Below the pieces are notes generated by a model that was given only the letters and a program-made list of their open reading frames with translations, was not told the origin of the DNA and ran no database searches. Position numbers and translations under genes: made by a program. From assembly GCA_037179385.1 (NCBI GenBank), contig CM074187.1, positions 12,773,450 to 12,837,449 on the forward strand: a stretch of 64,000 nucleotides of DNA. Direction: 5' to 3'. Shown one piece after another: positions 35,249-50,069 of this stretch; the stretch's first letter is position 1; each line of letters opens with the position of its first letter. The stretch is from Holothuria scabra. Lineage: Eukaryota > Echinodermata > Holothuroidea > Aspidochirotida > Holothuriidae.

Positions 35249-36437
35249 TTCCCTTACTCCAAATCCAGATATGGATTGATATCTGGATATATCTGGCTAA
35301 ATAAAGCCTTTATATGGCCATATCAAGCCAGATATACAGCTAGATTTATATGCCTTGATAGAATATATCAAGTTTTATATGGCCATATCAAGCCAGATAT
35401 AACTTGATGAAATGCCTCCCCAGATATGCAAATAAAGTATGATATGGCCATATCAAGGCAGATATAAATTGATAAACTACCTCTCCAGATATACAAATAA
35501 AGTTTTATATGGCCATATCAAGCCAGATATAACTGATTAAAATACCATGACAGAATTACATATGAACTTTTTCATAGCCATATTAATACTTTTTGGTTTA
35601 ATTTGTGTACCTGTCCTACGTAAAGACCTTCTCTGGAGGCTGTACAAGTATCAGCAAACCAAAATGAGAACATTCAAACCATATCGGCCATATTATACTA
35701 ACATATGTAAATGACTTTCCAATGTGGGCGTGGTCAGGAATTAAGGGCCCTGATTTTCTTTTTATTGTTATTAAGGAAGTAATATGTGAAAAATCATGAA
35801 ACCTTCATCAAAATTTATGTTGGGATATTGCCCCATAAGATAATTTAAACCAACAATGCGGTGTAAACATTTAAAAGTAGGAATTTCAAAGCAGTTTTTT
35901 TCTTCACTATTAAGTAATTTAATAACTTCAAATGCTTAAGTCAATGTCATACAATGAGCATTCAACTTTGTTATAGATTTTCAGATAGCCCTTAACATTA
36001 TGCTGGCTCAGAAGGCTTCTGATACGCTTTACACAAAGGTAGTGCACTAATAAATTTTGGTCCAGTCATGGACATGTATGCACCATACTTGTCTCCAAGT
36101 CAATATGGGATCAATACAGTAAATCTTTATATAAACCAGATATGGCGCTGCTTGATATGGGATCAGTATAGAATAGCTTTATTTAAACCATATATGGTAT
36201 TGCGTTGTATGGTTCATTAGTGTTCCAGATAAAGACCTGATCCAGATAAAATTTTATTTGGCCCATACATGGATTAGATCTGGTTCTGGCACAGATTAAG
36301 ATTACATCTGCCCATTTTTTTATCTGGCCCAGATATAAATCCCATATCTACAGCAGATATGGGCCAGATATGGAATCCATATCTGGCCCATATATGGAAT
36401 TTCATATCTGGCCCATATCTGGATTTGGAGTAAGGGT
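35249..36437. mobile_element. TATCTGG-rich inverted-repeat element with perfect ends
   Basis: The left end CCCTTACTCCAAATCCAG continues as ATATGG, and the right end is its exact inverse over 24 bases (ending GGAGTAAGGG). The left half has tandem units of about 65-75 bases carrying TATATGGCCATATCAAGCCA followed by GATATAAC; the right half is packed with CATATCTGGCCCATATATGG. Same family as 2372-3808. Non-coding. Confidence 0.85.
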
Positions 36438-38489
36438 TGTTACATGTTCCTGGAACTGGCTTTTCAGGAATCATTCAGAGGACTTCCGACATGTGTTGCT
36501 GACCATATGAAAGCTTTAAGAGCATTGACAGACTGTATCTAGTGAGTTATTCAGGTTTTATCAAATAAGTTTTGAAATCATTTCGAAGAAACTATTGGGT
36601 GTAATGTACCAGAAAGAGGCAACGGTCGGAAATGTCACATTTTCAAAGCAAGAAATCAATGCACATCTGCATGACAAATCGTTTGTGTTATGTTATAAGT
36701 TTTCCGCTAGATGGAGACGTTCATCATAAGAGCTTTAGATTACACCGAAATGCGTGGGTCTCGAGCTGAATGCCTGAAAACTGACAGCCTTGAGACTAAT
36801 TTTCCCCGGCAAATGGCACTAACTGCAAATGGCACTAACGAACCAGGTTTATCAAACTCCATTGAGCTTTACTTCTAAAAACAATAAACAATTAACAATT
36901 AACTTCACATAGTATCTCTGCATGTAAAGGGTCTCAAAACGCATTGATAGAACTTTATAACATTCTTGAGAAACGTTAAAGGTGCGGACCGGCCCCGGGT
37001 CCTAATGGGCACCATGCTTCTGTTTTAGGGGTATAACCCTTTTCTAAGAAGCTGCTGTTTTATAAAGGAATTTTAATTTGGAAGGATGTCCTAGTCAACG
37101 TTACTGAGATACTAAGAGCAACCGGTCGTCAGTATTCACTGACAATATTAGAATAAACAACTACACAGCTGTAAATCACGACTTAATAAAAGGAACTGCT
37201 AGTAAAAAAGGTCTCGTTTTTAACTTCAAATAGATGGATAATCTTCCAAATCGACTTTATAAACGCTATCATAGATGTCACTTACGACATCTGTCCCCAA
37301 GTTTCATTTGTTATTTGGAGACTTAGACAACGGTTAATTATGTTTTATTCAACAGAAGTAAATCACTCTTTGCGACTACGAGAATCTCTAAATATTGTTT
37401 CCAGTGGCGTAGGTAGAGTGCTCATATTTTCCTACCTTTGTGAAAAAACTGTAATTATTATTTTAAGTCTATAGGAACGCAATCCCGAAGCAAATCGGAA
37501 CTGCTACGTTAGAAAATTCTGCTACTTGAAGGCTGGACATATATGATTTGACCTTGATTTCCGAAACGACTAGTACAGCGACGTTTGTGGTTAGCCTTTC
37601 AGATATACTGGACATCCACTGTCACAAGATTTTCAAAGACTGATTTGAATTTTGTCGTATAGTGTGATTAGAATTGAGTTCAGTGGCTAAAGTAGATACC
37701 GGCAAGTGAATCTTGAACCACAAAATTGGGTGTAATTAGGCAAGTTATGGACGTTGTTAAATTTTACAAATGCATAAATAGCATAAAAAAATTACAGACC
37801 AGTCTGTCAAGTTAATTTTGTCCTACCAAATAGGTCCTTCGTGTTCCGAAATTAACAGAACGCTTGCTAATAATTTCAAAAGAGCATTATTTCTTGAGAT
37901 TTTCAACAATAGGGGACATCCCTGGTATTTGTTTAGGCTGTAGACATCTCATAGAAATTTCAAGGTCAGTTTGTTATTTGCGGTTTCCTATTTTTAAAAA
38001 AATGGGTTAAGTCATCGGTAGTGACATGACGCTCAGTTTCAAGGGGAAGAAGTTTCTATTGTTTTTATTTTTAAATTTGAATATTTCAAAATTTGGAGCT
38101 TTCAGTTTGGATCATCTGGGTCTCTGGGTTTCTTTTCATCTGGGTTTTATCAGTGATTGAGGATGGATGGTTCATATTGACGAATTACGCAATGCTACCT
38201 ACTAAAGGCTTGAGAATTAAAGAGGCTCATTGAGTTGATATGGATAACTTAATGAGAGTCTCAAAGGGTCACTATCACATAAAAATGCTTATATTCAGCA
38301 TAACAAGTCAAGTTTCAAGTTCAAAAGTTACAGAAAATGCTACAATTTTGAACTATCTTGTGTCCTGATTTGTAACGGTTTTGTACATAATTTGAAAAAG
38401 TGTCTGCTCACGAATTTTTGAAAACCGACTTCAACCGGTAAGTATTCACTCATGAAACAGTTATTTGTGTGTAGGGTATAGGGATTGTC
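36438..38489. other. Intergenic, no gene; one isolated CAGTGGCGTAGG motif
   Basis: CAGTGGCGTAGGTAGAG at about 37404 resembles a hAT terminus but no partner end was found. Otherwise nothing is recognised. Confidence 0.45.
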
Positions 38490-38492
38490 TAA

Positions 38493-40317
38493 AGCCCGGT
38501 TCACACCGCCACGAAGACCCAAGACACGACGGCGACCACCCAACGCGTCGGCTGGGGTATGGGCGGTGTGAACACTCCCACGACTACGATTCCGTCGGGT
38601 CGTATGCCGTCGGCAAGATTAAACATGTTCAATCGTAGTCGGGTCTAGGCGGTACTCGTTGTGTTGGTGTGAACTCGTCTTCGACGCGACAAACAGGCCT
38701 CATGCGGTTTGTCCAATCAGAGCGCAGCATTCACCCATAATCTGTTCAGCGCGAAGCCAACTGCATGTTTGCAATGTATGCCTGCTAAGCGGACTGTGAT
38801 TTTGCGTTGATGAATTGCCCACAATGGTTGTGCTGTACAGCAGGATAATGAACGAAATGATTCGAGAATAAGGAGCTATTCCTGTAGGGACCATCTTTTT
38901 TCTTCATTTTAACAAGTGTACAAAACGTAAGCGTGTTGGAGGCGAAAGACATACGAACACTTCTTTTGAATAGTTGGGCGATGAATTTTGCGCTAAATCA
39001 GTCAGAGTAGACTAACGTCATGTGATAGACCTACGAACTGGAGGTTCGAAGACGGGGTAAACCCCAAAGATATTTTAAGCATATATTCCACACGTTTACT
39101 TACACTGTTGCTGAAATTGATTCCTCATAGAGATGTAAATATCGGGGTGGAAGTGTAGATGAGACCAAGCATTGACCAGTCTAACCGGCGATTCGTGTAA
39201 AAACTAAAGCCGCATTAGCCAAAAAAAAAAATGCATCGTTCAAAGAGGTCAGTGTGCGTACGCTTTTACAACGCATAACATACGCGAAGAAGACATTTCT
39301 CAGTGTATTCTCAGGATTTTAGTTGATGCAAACGTCTGCGTGCTCGGAAAACGAACGCACTTATAAAAGTGCGTCACTTGAAGATACTTTGCACAGAAAA
39401 AGACGGAACAAGTCCGTTAACTTCAAACCAGTCATTGTGCGTTCATTTTCAAGCATTTACGTAGGGCCTAGAATACCGAGCCAATTAGAAATTTCTTCCT
39501 TTTTAAGGGGAATATTTTTCTTTCTATATTTACTTTCAAAATAACAAGTGTTAATACCTTTGTTAGACATTCGTTCGCCTACGAAGGCTGGCAGATAAAT
39601 CTGCAATAGCCGACTTGTATTCATCCTCTTGCATGTAGGCACAAGCGTGCTGGGTGGAGATGGCGGTCAGAGCAGGGAGGTGTTAGAGGTCCTTACACCT
39701 CCCTGGTCAGGGAGTAGCACCGCAGTCTTCTTGAGCTTCTTTTTTCGCCTTATGTTTTTTGAAGAATTATTTTGCCTCATTTTTAGCGGAACTCCAGCGG
39801 GTGCGGGGAGGTGCGTCCGCACGCACCCCCTCCTCCAGCCTTCGTCCCAGGGAAATCACAGCCCTTAAGAGAAGCAAGCCAATGAGCCACAACTGGAAAA
39901 AAGGCCGTGGCCAGCCCGACTTTGACAATTTGGTTAGAAACTGTGCCTTTAAAGCCCATCTAACTTACTAATTTATATACCGAGTTCAAAATTTGAAAGG
40001 ACACGATACGCAAACTTTGGACAGTGTAAAAGGCCTACTTTAGAGCCTGTACACGCCAATAATTTCTTAATTGCGACCCAGAGGCCAAAAAAATGAACCA
40101 TTTCAAATTTATTGTTGGGCCTAAATCTCAAACCTGGAATAGCCTGATTGATGGCGCGCCACGTGCAGCGTCGCTCCATCGATTAGTGTCGGAGCGGTGT
40201 GACATGGTATTTTCGTGGGTTTAGGAAGGCGCCAGAATGTCTACGATTTATGCAGATTGTCTACGACAGGTGAAGTCTTGTCGCGTCGTAGGTAGTCGTG
40301 GCGGTGTGTACCGGGCT
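38493..40317. mobile_element. Harbinger-like element with TAA target duplication
   Basis: Left end AGCCCGGTTCACACCGCCAC and right end (inverted) AGCCCGGTACACACCGCCAC, both followed by ACGA-rich CG-containing subterminal sequence. TAA flanks both sides (38490-38492 and 40318-40320), fitting the 3-bp TWA-type preference of PIF/Harbinger. 1825 bp, no transposase recognised, so non-autonomous. A SINE-like fragment sits inside at about 39870-39972. Confidence 0.85.
39870..39972 (+). repeat. SINE-like fragment nested in the Harbinger-like element
   Basis: Reads AAGCCAATGAGCCACAACTGG, AAAAAAGGCCGTGGCCAG, TTTGGTTAGAAACTGTGCC and CCCATCTAACTTAC, matching the 3' body of the copy at 21315-21510. Confidence 0.65.
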
Positions 40318-40797
40318 TAAGATAGACCATTTGTCATTGGTATGTGGAGAAAACTCAATAGATTTGGAAAAATTTGTTGAATTTCATGAACCAACTCAAT
40401 GAGCCGCTTTAAGACTCCCCGAATATGGCCGAAAGTTTGTTGTCTTTTTAGATAAGGATTTGAAAGTCAAGACGATATTTAAGAGAAAATTTGAAAATTT
40501 ATGAGAGAATGTTTAGCCTTAAATCAGCACTGTAGTTGACCAATGTCACACGATGATCCGTTGTCTTGTAAGGCACATTTCCAGTTCCATCGTTTTCAGA
40601 GTGGAAAGTTTCCGTAACTTTAATTTGGTTTTAAGTCATGTTAGCATTACTGCATTAGGAACTGCAACTTGTGGGGCGAAAACGAAAGCACGTCAAAAAG
40701 TTTACTGTCTTCAAGGGTATACTTAAAAACATGAGGATTGTATCGGAGAAAATTCGGAATTTTATGACTGAAACGCTGGGAAAACGCACTTCAGTTG

Positions 40798-42106
40798 CAG
40801 TGGTATCGTCAAGGGAGGGGACAGAGATGCATGTGCCCCTGGAACATCTTGTTCCCCAGCGTGTTCCCCCCCCAAAAAAAATGAGATCTGATATTTTCAA
40901 AAAACGATGTCGTCTGTACTCAGAATGTGACTACAAATTATTTGTTTCTTCTTTCGACAAGAAAAGGCAGTAATTTTCACTTTCTTTAAATGAAAATATC
41001 GCAAAAACATTCTTTAAAATACCATACCTGGGTGTCCAAGGGATTGGTGTTATTCAAAATTTTCTGCATATTTCCAACTACACTAACTGAAGGTAGGGTA
41101 CTGCAAAGGTAGCAGTTCAGGCAGGATAAGGCCTACATCTTTCCTTAAAGGGAAATATTGCGTTTGTTTTGCAAGGAAATTTCATCCTTTTAAAACTAAT
41201 ATTTATTGGCGAAGAGTGATAAATAATAACAAATTAGACAGTTTTGTAGCCTTCTTTTCAAGGAATAAGTTTCCTTCAAATAGAAATTCAGTTGTTTGTT
41301 GCTCAAGAATAATTTGTTCACCCAGTCTTTCAACATTGCAAAAGATGCAACTCCTATAACTCTTCTTGTGCATAATATTTTTTGAGGAGATGAAGATATT
41401 GCTGGAGTTTAATGTTGAGACTGAATGATTTAAAAATGACTAGAGCTATTTACTTTTCATAATATGTTGGAGCATTTTAAACGCAATATTTCCCTTTAAG
41501 AGGATCACATTTAACTGTCCATTGCTTTCTCTTTCTCTTTCTGGTTCAGCTCTCCTTCTTCAAAATGTCAGTCGGATCCGTTGGTAGTAGTTTTACTAGA
41601 TTTGTTACGAATAAAATCTCTCTTGAAGTTGACTTGGAATTTATTTTAGATCGGACGTTTGGCGTCACAACAATCTCAGAACCCAGGACCTTCCGAGTTC
41701 TTCTCCCCCTGCACCCCCACCAGGACTCTCATAAGCCGCCCAACATCTTCTTTCTCTTTAGTTCACCTCCCCTTTTTCAAAATGTCAGCCTGATCCACAC
41801 TTGGAAGTAGTTTCACTAGACGTTTTACCAAAAATCTAACTTGAGGTTACCCTGGAGGCAATTTGTAGACCAATGTTTAGTCAATAGAATTACCCTTAAA
41901 CTACGACATTATACCTCACAAAAACCCTAAAATACCGGAGCTTCCGGGGCTTTTCCTCCTGGACCCCCACCTAGGCTTTAGGTCCCCTCAACCTCACCCG
42001 ATGAGCTTCGCGCTCGATGGCACCTCTCGCGCCATGACTGGTATCCAGCAGTTACACTGCAAAATTTCTATTGTCCCCTAGAATGAAATGTCTGGTTTCG
42101 CCACTG
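40798..42106 (-). mobile_element. Second hAT-family copy (inverted), interrupted by a MITE
   Basis: On the minus strand it begins CAGTGGCGAAACCAG and tracks the element at 7039-8306: GAGCGCGAAGC, GGGGGTCCAGGAGG, the CTATTGACTAAACATTGGTC motif, GAGAAAGAGAAAG and the G-rich far end. Flanks TTCAGTTG (40790-40797) and TGCAGTTG (42107-42114) agree at seven of eight bases, an aged target duplication. It has fewer internal units than the first copy. The frame at 40671-40973 overlaps its end and is not a gene. Confidence 0.82.
41149..41495. mobile_element. TTAA-flanked MITE nested in hAT copy 2
   Basis: Perfect inverted ends AGGGAAATATTGCGTTT and AAACGCAATATTTCCCT, bracketed by TTAA at 41145-41148 and 41496-41499. 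The uninterrupted hAT copy at 7039-8306 reads CTTAAGG at the matching place (about 7943), so the empty site is visible within the same window. Superfamily piggyBac or Kolobok by target site only. Confidence 0.9.
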
Positions 42107-43870
42107 TGCAGTTGACCGGGGTAATTTAATGATCTGGCGTTATATATACAAATTTCGAATATTTCTTATTTTAGAGTCATGGTACAATCTCTCCCATGTC
42201 TTAGCCCCTTTGCAGCCACGCCACTGATTGTGTTGCTTTTATATGGCGTCAAACGTAAGGTTAGAGCTTGGTAAGCTACGTAGTAACCTGCACTGTCAAT
42301 ACGCTAATAGGCAAAACGTGGTTGTTAACTTGAACAAGATGCCTTTGTACTTGGCGTTACTGGTGTGGAAAACAAATAATGAAATAACTTTACTGTCTTG
42401 CGGCATGACACTGCTGAATGACACTGCTGAATCAAGAGTCACGATTGGGCCCTCCAAACACTGTGTAAGACTGTCTGAAATAGAACACCAACCTCCTATC
42501 TGACGGAGACCATCAACACTAAAGGCTGTAAGTTTTGCGGGCATTGCTCTTCTCGTCATTGCTTAGGCTCTTACAAATGCCTCTTCACTAGCTTCATTCA
42601 GCTATACTAAATTTACTAATTACCTTTATTAGAAAAAGCGTTATACAAGGGCTGCCCTAAAGTAGCAAAGTGTGCATTAGTTTCCAGAGTTATTAAGCAC
42701 ACCAAAAATATCAGTTCTAGCACATGTGAGGCTCTTTTGGCCCAAAGACTTCAGTATCTGTGCTTTGAAAGTTGCTTACTGTTAAAGTTTTATTTGGTGT
42801 CCTAAGAAATATATAGCTTTTTAAAGAAAAACCTGGAGTATGACATTTCATCACCTTAACTTGTTGGGGACTTGTTTTTTTATTAAAAAAAAACAAGGTT
42901 TTCTCTGGTCTGTCCGTTGACTTCAATGTATCATGTATGCAACTTTATCTAATATTAGCAGGATCTTTTTGATTGTGGCCTAAATCTTCTTTTAAGCTGT
43001 TTGCATCCCTAAACATAATCTGGTAGGAAAATAAACCAGGTATTAAGGTCTACCAGCTAAAGCCTCATATATAAATAATTGGTTGAAGGGACCTGTCAAA
43101 TTTTACTTTGAAAACTCTTTATAGGCTCATTGCTGTCTTTTGCCAATTTTGACTGAATATTTGGCAATATATAATTGTTATCCCTAATACAATCACTTCG
43201 CACCCTTAATTTTATGACAGTGTTATTTAATTTCTGACTGTGTAGCCCAAGGTTTGGTATCAAAAAGCTTAGAAGCACCCAAAAAGTTTCATGTGCAAAA
43301 TAGAATTTCTACCTCTGATCTGGACGGATATTTTTACACAACTTCTTGCCAAATCTTTTACAAACCTGTGGCTGAATGAGACATTCCCCATCCTATCCCG
43401 GGGGAGACGGTCTGATTCCTCAACACACATGCAACGGCAAGTTGGAATTATTTGCAAGAAATACATTCTCTCAAACAAGGAATATTTGTTTGTTGCACGT
43501 TAGACAACTAGCTTTGGTCGAATACAAGGAATAAACGTGCACCAAAATAGCCTAGTTTGGGGTTCTAGACAAAAGTTTCTCTTTCTCTCATGTAATCCAG
43601 ACATGTTTCATAGCAATGGTGACTAAACATGGAATTTGAAAATGCATTACAAAATTGAAATTGGAATCACGTTCTCTAAATCTACCATAGTCCATGGCTA
43701 ACTAAAGTGTAAGGTTCTGACCCTTCTTTTTGATATTACATTTTTATTTTTAACTTGTTATTTGAGAACATCTTGCATATTTCTTTCCTAATTTTTCCTG
43801 TTTGCCTTGGTGTTGCTTTGCAAACAACCATACCGTCGTCTCTGTATAGGCCAACATTTATGTTAATGGG
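42107..43870. other. Intergenic, possible old hAT end at 42221-42227
   Basis: GCAGCCACGCCACTG near 42213-42227 is an inverted CAGTGGCG-type terminus without a located partner; copy 2 may have landed in an older relative. The rest is featureless. Confidence 0.4.
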
Positions 43871-43877
43871 CTGAAGG

Positions 43878-46047
43878 TGTGATAGGAGGTACAACCCTAA
43901 CAGTTCAAAAGTTTCAGCACCGCAAACGTAGTAGCAAACAAAAAATAGTGAACATTTTGGACCTTACCCTTGATCTTAACACAAGCACATACAAACCATA
44001 CATGGAACCTAACAACACCTCTCTCTATGTGCACAAACAGAGCAATCACCCCACTTATCATAAAGAACATTCCAGAAAGCATCAACAGGAGAATATCCAA
44101 CATTTCTTCCGACGAAAACACATTCAACACATCATCGTCCGTATACCAAGAAGCATTACAAAGAAGTGGTTTCAGGTACAACTTAAAGTACGAGACCCAA
44201 TCTCCTAGCACCAGTCATTCCAAGGGAGCGCCGAAACGAAGACATAAAAGGAACATAACCTGGTTCAGTCCCCGTTTAGTGACAGTGTCACCACCAACAT
44301 GGGCAAGAAATTATTCAACCTTTAGAACAGCTGCTTCCCACCTGGGAACAAACTACATGTTCTACTCAACAGAAACACAGTGAAACTGAGTTACAGCTGC
44401 ATGGCAAAAATAGACCAAATTATATCAGCGCACAACAAATACATCCTGCCGAAACAGGAAGCACAACCAGCAACGCGAAGCAACTTCATTTGCAGAAAGC
44501 AAAGCGAGTTCCCATTGGACGCCATACGTCACGACAACTACAACGAAGAAACATACATTGGTCTAACAGAGAACACATTCAAAACAAGATACACCGCCCA
44601 CAAGTCTAGCTTCAAACACGAAGACAAAAGAAACGCAACTGCACTCAGTGACTACATCTGGAGACTAAAGGATTCAAATCTAGAACACTCCGTAAAATTG
44701 AAACTAATAAACAAAGCTCGAGCATACTCAAGACAATTATACTTGATGGACGCACTGAAGCTTTACAAGCCATACCTCCCAACTTATACAGCTTTCTGGT
44801 TCACACCAAAACTCGCCCCCCCCCCTCCTTCAGGCAACGTACCATGTAGGAATCCCCGCTGTAAAATATGCGAGCATTTTGATATCACCCCATCTATCGA
44901 ATTTAGCAACAAAATTAAAATTTACCCAGACAGGGGAGGTTGCAATACCCCCAATGAAGTGTATGTACTTTATTGTACAAAATGTCCTGAAGCCATTTAT
45001 GTAGGTGAAACAGCAAATCGTGTTAGAATGCGGTTTAATAATCACAAACACAGCATCAGATATATAGATGACATTTTTTTTATCTGGAATGAGGTACCTG
45101 AAGAACTCTTAAAATTTTTTCAACTGGCTAATGACCAACATCCCTCTATAAAATTTACAATGGAGTCCTCCCAAGTCAGTGTCCCCTTCCTTGATGTCGA
45201 GGTTTGTCTTAAAAAGAGTCGTGTTGTTACGAAAGTATATAGTAAACCTACCGACAGACACTCTTACCTCCATTATAGAAGCTTTCACCCGTTACATATT
45301 AAAAGATCTATAGTTTACAGTCAGCTTCTTAGATACAAACGCATTTGCTCCGATAACTATGATTTTGTCAAAGAAAATACAAACCTTTTCCACTATTTCC
45401 TATGCAGAGGATACCCTTTCAAACTTTTAGATACCGCTTTCCGACGTGTTGAACCACTCAAGCGTGAGCGGTTCCTACAGTATAAAGAAAAGACTTTAGA
45501 GCGTATTCCCCTAGTCCTTACCCATCATCCCGACCTTGACCCCCTCCTACAGGAAATCAGGTCTTCCTGGAGCATCCTCCAAAGTGACCCTGAAATGAAG
45601 GAAATTTTTCCTCTACCTCCTACCATAGCGCGTTAACAACCCCGTAATTTAAGATCTATTATTAGCAGAACCAAACCTTTTCGCAGCACTACCTCAGGAG
45701 GCAACCGACCCTGTAATAAACCTAGGTGTCAACTTTTTAATTTTATTGATAACTCTACCTACTTCATTGATACTTCCTCTGGGGTCAAACTTACTCCCGG
45801 TCCCTTCAACTGTAACTCGTCTAATGTTGTATATTACCTTTTTTATGTTAAATGCCCTGAAATTGCATACGTGGGAGAGGCAGGTGATAGATTTCGGCTA
45901 AGATTTAATAACCATAAACATTCTATTAGACACAACAAAACGGGTTTTCCTGAAGCAGCTCACTTTAACTTACCTGGCCACTCTTTATCCGATTTCTTTT
46001 ACTTGCAGGCAATTTATCTTCGGCGGACAAACGAAAACAATACGAAT
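43878..46047 (+). mobile_element. Mosaic of Penelope-like retroelement fragments
   Basis: Three pieces in one orientation. Piece A (about 43878-44736) has the end of a reverse transcriptase with several frame breaks and one stop, then a GIY-YIG nuclease region (TYIGLTENTFKTRY). Piece B (about 44737-45057) is another nuclease domain with CRNPRCKICEHF and AIYVGETANRVRMRFNNHK. Piece C (about 45058-46047) starts at the RT catalytic motif YIDD, runs through the thumb, breaks frame near 45637 and ends in a second nuclease copy (AYVGEAGDRFRLRFNNHK). Penelope elements characteristically pair an RT with a C-terminal GIY-YIG nuclease. Frameshifts mark it as dead. Confidence 0.88.
44380..45636 (+). pseudogene. 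Chimeric 418-codon frame across the Penelope fragments
   Basis: One uninterrupted frame joins the nuclease end of piece A, the nuclease of piece B and the RT of piece C. The order (nuclease before RT) is the reverse of a normal Penelope protein, and the join HKHSI-RYIDD falls inside a nuclease motif. It is therefore a rearrangement product that happens to stay open, probably not a functional protein. Residual RT motifs: YIDD and a thumb-like VYSKPTDRHSYLHY. Confidence 0.8.
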
Positions 46048-46403
46048 TGAGCACCATCCTTAAGCTTAAGTCACATATAACGGGGTTAAATAGGGATCTA
46101 TCAATTTTGAGTAACTACTCCTGGGTACAACAAACGTAATCTTCTTAATCTCTTTAGGCCCATTATGTCTGATTGTTATCTAATTGTAATTCTTTTGTGT
46201 TATGCTGTATTCCCTGTATTACTAAGTGCTGGGCTTGCTCGTAGTTCAGCTTGTTGACTTCCATTTTGTTGTTAACAACTGAGGAAGAGCGAGATAGCTT
46301 GAAATATATTGTTTTCTATGATTTACTGGATATGATGAAGGCGTTACCCTCTCTTTTTTCATTATATTGGAAATCCAGTACGCGTAATTCAACATGTATT
46401 TTG

Positions 46404-46462
46404 GTATATATATATATATATTTGATTTATATATATATATATATATATATTGACCTTTCTTT

Positions 46463-46513
<51 letters not shown>
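46404..46513. repeat. (TA)n microsatellite
   Basis: TA dinucleotides interrupted by ttgattt and tgacctttctttct segments. Confidence 0.95.
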
Positions 46514-49820
<3,307 letters not shown>

Positions 49821-49963
49821 TGAACCAGTGCGGTATTGAATAGTCGCATGAAGTTTGAGTGCTCAGTGTGAATTCAACATGGACTTACTCGGCTGCCGAC
49901 TCGTTGGAAACTGGCCCGTTAAACTCTTTCCTTTCACAAACATTGTTCCACGTACGTGTGATT

Positions 49964-50069
49964 AAATCATGTAGGTCCCATTCTACGCAAGTCTTAGCGT
50001 TTGCGTCGTTGCACATAAATCATGTAGTTCCCAATCTACGCAAGACTTAGCGTTTGCGTCGTTGCACAA
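49964..50069. repeat. 53-bp tandem duplication
   Basis: Two adjacent units beginning AAATCATGTAG and ending GCGTCGTTGCACA, with about four differences between them. Confidence 0.93.

Noticed and set aside
40671..40973. 100-codon basic frame
   Set aside because: Runs across the boundary of hAT copy 2 and ends inside sequence alignable to the non-coding element at 7039-8306.
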